Below are positions 6,688-8,364 of a stretch of 8,364 bases of DNA, in pieces. The stretch comes from Flavobacteriales bacterium CG18_big_fil_WC_8_21_14_2_50_32_9 (lineage in GTDB: Bacteria; Bacteroidota; Bacteroidia; Flavobacteriales_E; Vicingaceae). The notes under the pieces were generated by a model. That model made no database searches. It saw only the letters and a list, made by a program, of their open reading frames with translations, and was not told where the DNA came from. The stretch lies in contig PCUH01000007.1 in NCBI GenBank assembly GCA_002770955.1, positions 6,249 through 14,612 of the forward strand, given 5' to 3'. Both the position numbers and the translations under genes were made by a program. How positions within the stretch are numbered: position 1 is the stretch's first letter; every line of letters starts with the position of its first letter.

Positions 6688-6733
6688 CATCGTTTTTATG
6701 CTAAATTTTGTAATGTCAAACTTTAAAACGATG
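6688..6733 (+). promoter_or_regulatory. Inverted repeat ending at the htrA start codon
   Basis: CATCGTTTT (6688-6696) is the exact reverse complement of AAAACGATG (6725-6733), with 28 bases between. The second arm ends four bases before the htrA ATG, so in mRNA the stem could cover the translation-initiation region. TAAATTTA (6672-6679), close to the Bacteroidota -7 element TAnnTTTG but without a matching upstream TTTG, would start transcripts near the first arm. Alternatively the dyad is a protein-binding site. Function is inferred. Confidence 0.45.
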
Positions 6734-6737
6734 TATT

Positions 6738-8201
6738 ATGAAAACAACAATTAAAACAAGTCTTTTTGCTCTAAGTTTTTCCTTAATTGGTGGTTTTTCT
6801 GCTTTAGGAGTTTACAAATTAACAGAAACACCTCAAAAAGTATATGTAACATCAACAAACGAGGATGAAATTCCAACTAAATTAGTTGCTAATTATGAAT
6901 TAGCTGAACGTCCAAAAAGTTTTGAATTTGCAGCTGAAATGTCTTTAAATTCAGTAGTTCATGTAAAAACATCTTCCACCATAAATTATCAGGTGCATCC
7001 GTTGCATCAATTTTTTTATGGGAATCAGATTCCTCAAGAACAAGTGAGAGGAGCGGGTTCGGGAGTTATAATTTCTAACGATGGATATATAGTTACAAAT
7101 AATCATGTGATAGATAGAGCAGACGAAATTCAAGTTACATTGAACAACAAAAAAACCTATACAGCAAAAGTGATAGGTACAGACCCGTCAACCGACTTAG
7201 CCGTATTGAAAATCAATGAAGAAAACTTACCTTATATGCAATTTGGCAATTCCAATCAACTCAAAGTGGGCGAGTGGGTATTGGCAGTTGGAAATCCTTT
7301 TAATTTAACATCAACCGTTACAGCTGGTATTGTGAGTGCTAAAGGAAGAGATATTAATATTTTAAAAGGAGATCCATTTTCTGGAAGTACAGCCATAGAA
7401 TCCTTTATTCAAACTGATGCAGCTGTTAATCCAGGAAATAGTGGAGGTGCTTTAGTAAATGTTAGTGGAGAATTGGTAGGAATTAATTCTGCTATAAAAT
7501 CAAATACAGGTTCTTTTGCCGGATATTCTTTTGCCATTCCTGTTAATATTGTGAAAAAAGTGGTAGAAGATTTAAAAGAATTTGGAAATGTTCAACGAGG
7601 ATTTATAGGTGTGAACATCAGAAATTTGGATGAAGATTTTGCTAAAGAACAAGGCATAGATGATTTAAACGGTGTTTTTATTATTGATGTAGTAAAAAAT
7701 GGTTCGGCCGATCGTGCTGGAATTAAACAAGGTGATATTATTAAAAAAATCAGTGATAAATCGGTAAATGATGTTCCAGAATTGCAGGAGCAATTAGGTC
7801 AATTCAGACCAGGAGATAATATTATTGTTACTATTTTAAGAAACAAAGAGTTGATAAAAATTCCAGTTACACTTAAAAATTTAGAGGGTAATGAAACAAT
7901 TATTAAAAAAGAAACTGTTTCTGTATTAAAAACATTAGGAGCAAAATTTGAGGAAGCAGATAAAGAAGTCTTAAAAAAATTAAGAATCAAAAATGGGGTA
8001 GAGGTTACGGAACTTTTTAACGGTAAACTCAAAAACATTGGCGTTAGACAAGGGTATATAATCACTCGTGTAAATCAAAAAAATATTAAAAATGTGGATG
8101 AATTGATTGAAATATTAACGCAATCCGTAAACAATGGAGTGCTTATGGAAGGTGTTTATGAAAATGGTCAGAGAGAATTTTATGGTTTTGGAATGAAATA
8201 A
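6738..8201 (+). CDS. htrA: HtrA/DegQ-type envelope serine protease with two PDZ domains
   Basis: A 487-residue trypsin-like protease and chaperone that degrades or refolds damaged periplasmic proteins. Residues 8-25 are a hydrophobic N-terminal signal or membrane anchor with no clear signal-peptidase site. The protease domain (about 65-280) has the complete triad: His123 in VTNNHVI, Asp153 in STDLAVLKI and Ser235 in NPGNSGGAL. PDZ1 (about 288-380) begins RGFIGVNI and contains GSADRAGIKQGDII. PDZ2 (about 395-487) is more diverged but keeps the shape (GVRQGYIITRVNQ). Length is typical for Bacteroidota HtrA. The ATG at 6738 lacks a Shine-Dalgarno sequence, as is common in this phylum. It lies 277 bp after aroK, behind a dyad-rich leader, and ends in its own strong terminator, so it is probably a single-gene transcript. 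Envelope-stress control is expected from the family; the regulator is unknown. Confidence 0.95.
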   Translation: MKTTIKTSLFALSFSLIGGFSALGVYKLTETPQKVYVTSTNEDEIPTKLVANYELAERPKSFEFAAEMSLNSVVHVKTSSTINYQVHPLHQFFYGNQIPQEQVRGAGSGVIISNDGYIVTNNHVIDRADEIQVTLNNKKTYTAKVIGTDPSTDLAVLKINEENLPYMQFGNSNQLKVGEWVLAVGNPFNLTSTVTAGIVSAKGRDINILKGDPFSGSTAIESFIQTDAAVNPGNSGGALVNVSGELVGINSAIKSNTGSFAGYSFAIPVNIVKKVVEDLKEFGNVQRGFIGVNIRNLDEDFAKEQGIDDLNGVFIIDVVKNGSADRAGIKQGDIIKKISDKSVNDVPELQEQLGQFRPGDNIIVTILRNKELIKIPVTLKNLEGNETIIKKETVSVLKTLGAKFEEADKEVLKKLRIKNGVEVTELFNGKLKNIGVRQGYIITRVNQKNIKNVDELIEILTQSVNNGVLMEGVYENGQREFYGFGMK

Positions 8202-8220
8202 ATAGTTGGTTTTGTTGATT

Positions 8221-8292
8221 TATCCCAAAAAATTAACTTCGTTGAACTCGCAAGCTCGGTTCACAAATTTTCAACGGTTTGATTTTGGGGTA
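8221..8292. repeat. 72-bp imperfect palindrome downstream of htrA
   Basis: TATCCCAAAA (8221-8230) pairs with TTTTGGGGTA (8283-8292) with one G-T pair. Inside it, CGTTGAA (8240-8246) pairs exactly with TTCAACG (8270-8276). The apical part (8244-8264) is richer in G and C than its surroundings and can fold alternatively as GAAC/GTTC around a CGCAAGC core. It starts 19 bp after the htrA stop and abuts the terminator. It resembles a REP-like or small palindromic repeat unit, or a 3'-end RNA structure; copy number in the genome is unknown. Confidence 0.5.
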
Positions 8293-8333
8293 AAAAAAAA
8301 GCGACAGAATAAACTATTTTGTCGCTTTTTTTT
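8293..8333. terminator. Strong bidirectional intrinsic terminator after htrA
   Basis: GCGACA (8301-8306) pairs with TGTCGC (8320-8325). The stem continues inward with a G-T pair and AATA/TATT to a three-base loop (8312-8314), and outward with eight A (8293-8300) pairing with eight T (8326-8333). T runs follow the hairpin on both strands, so it can end htrA transcription and any leftward transcript from the right. The remaining 31 bases of the window hold nothing I recognise. Confidence 0.9.
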
Positions 8334-8364
8334 GTGTTAGATTTTTTTACCGATTATATACCGA

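Noticed and set aside
6703..6710. AAATTTTG as a Bacteroidota -7 element for htrA
   Set aside because: It lacks the leading TA in register, has no TTTG about 19 bp upstream, and lies very close to the start codon.
6951..7133. A 60-codon antisense frame within htrA
   Set aside because: It overlaps the catalytic His region of the protease; its sequence is the complement of conserved protease codons.
7799..8065. An 88-codon antisense frame within the htrA PDZ region
   Set aside because: It has a start and hydrophobic stretches but no homology that I recognise, and sits fully opposite a conserved gene.
1..8364. CRISPR array, tRNA, rRNA, toxin-antitoxin or anti-phage system
   Set aside because: No regularly spaced repeats, cloverleaf-type sequences or defence-protein motifs were seen on either strand.

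Overview
The window looks like chromosomal DNA of a member of the Bacteroidota, most likely a flavobacterium-like lineage. The DNA is very AT-rich by eye. One protein carries a type IX secretion (T9SS) type A C-terminal sorting domain, two lipoproteins have Bacteroidota-type N-termini, there is a FadL/OmpP1 outer-membrane channel, and start codons lack strong Shine-Dalgarno sequences. I cannot place it more finely from sequence alone.

Layout. Positions 5-5870 hold five genes read leftward. In order of transcription they are an LpxL/HtrB-like acyltransferase (5870-4995), SGNH/GDSL-hydrolase lipoprotein copy B (4935-3628), a small T9SS-exported protein (3475-2702), an OmpP1/FadL-type channel (2613-1333) and SGNH lipoprotein copy A (1333-5). 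A good intrinsic terminator lies between the T9SS gene and the channel gene. The channel stop and the copy A start overlap by one base (TAATG). Read rightward, the window holds shikimate kinase aroK (5906-6460), a 277-bp dyad-rich leader, an HtrA/DegQ-type envelope protease (6738-8201), a 72-bp imperfect palindrome (8221-8292) and a strong bidirectional terminator (8293-8333).

How the genes may work together. Four of the five leftward genes have family assignments that point to envelope lipid: an acyltransferase that moves acyl chains onto a lipid, two lipoprotein esterase-fold proteins, and a channel of the family that carries fatty acids and other hydrophobic compounds. The tight coupling of channel and copy A suggests a cleave-and-import pair for lipids or esters; this is inference. 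Copy B keeps near-canonical SGNH blocks, while copy A has changed several conserved positions, so the two have probably split in function. HtrA handles misfolded envelope proteins, and its upstream region is unusually rich in inverted repeats.

I see no CRISPR array, mobile element, tRNA, rRNA or defence system. The most worthwhile leads are the diverged SGNH pair around the FadL channel and the dyads upstream of htrA.
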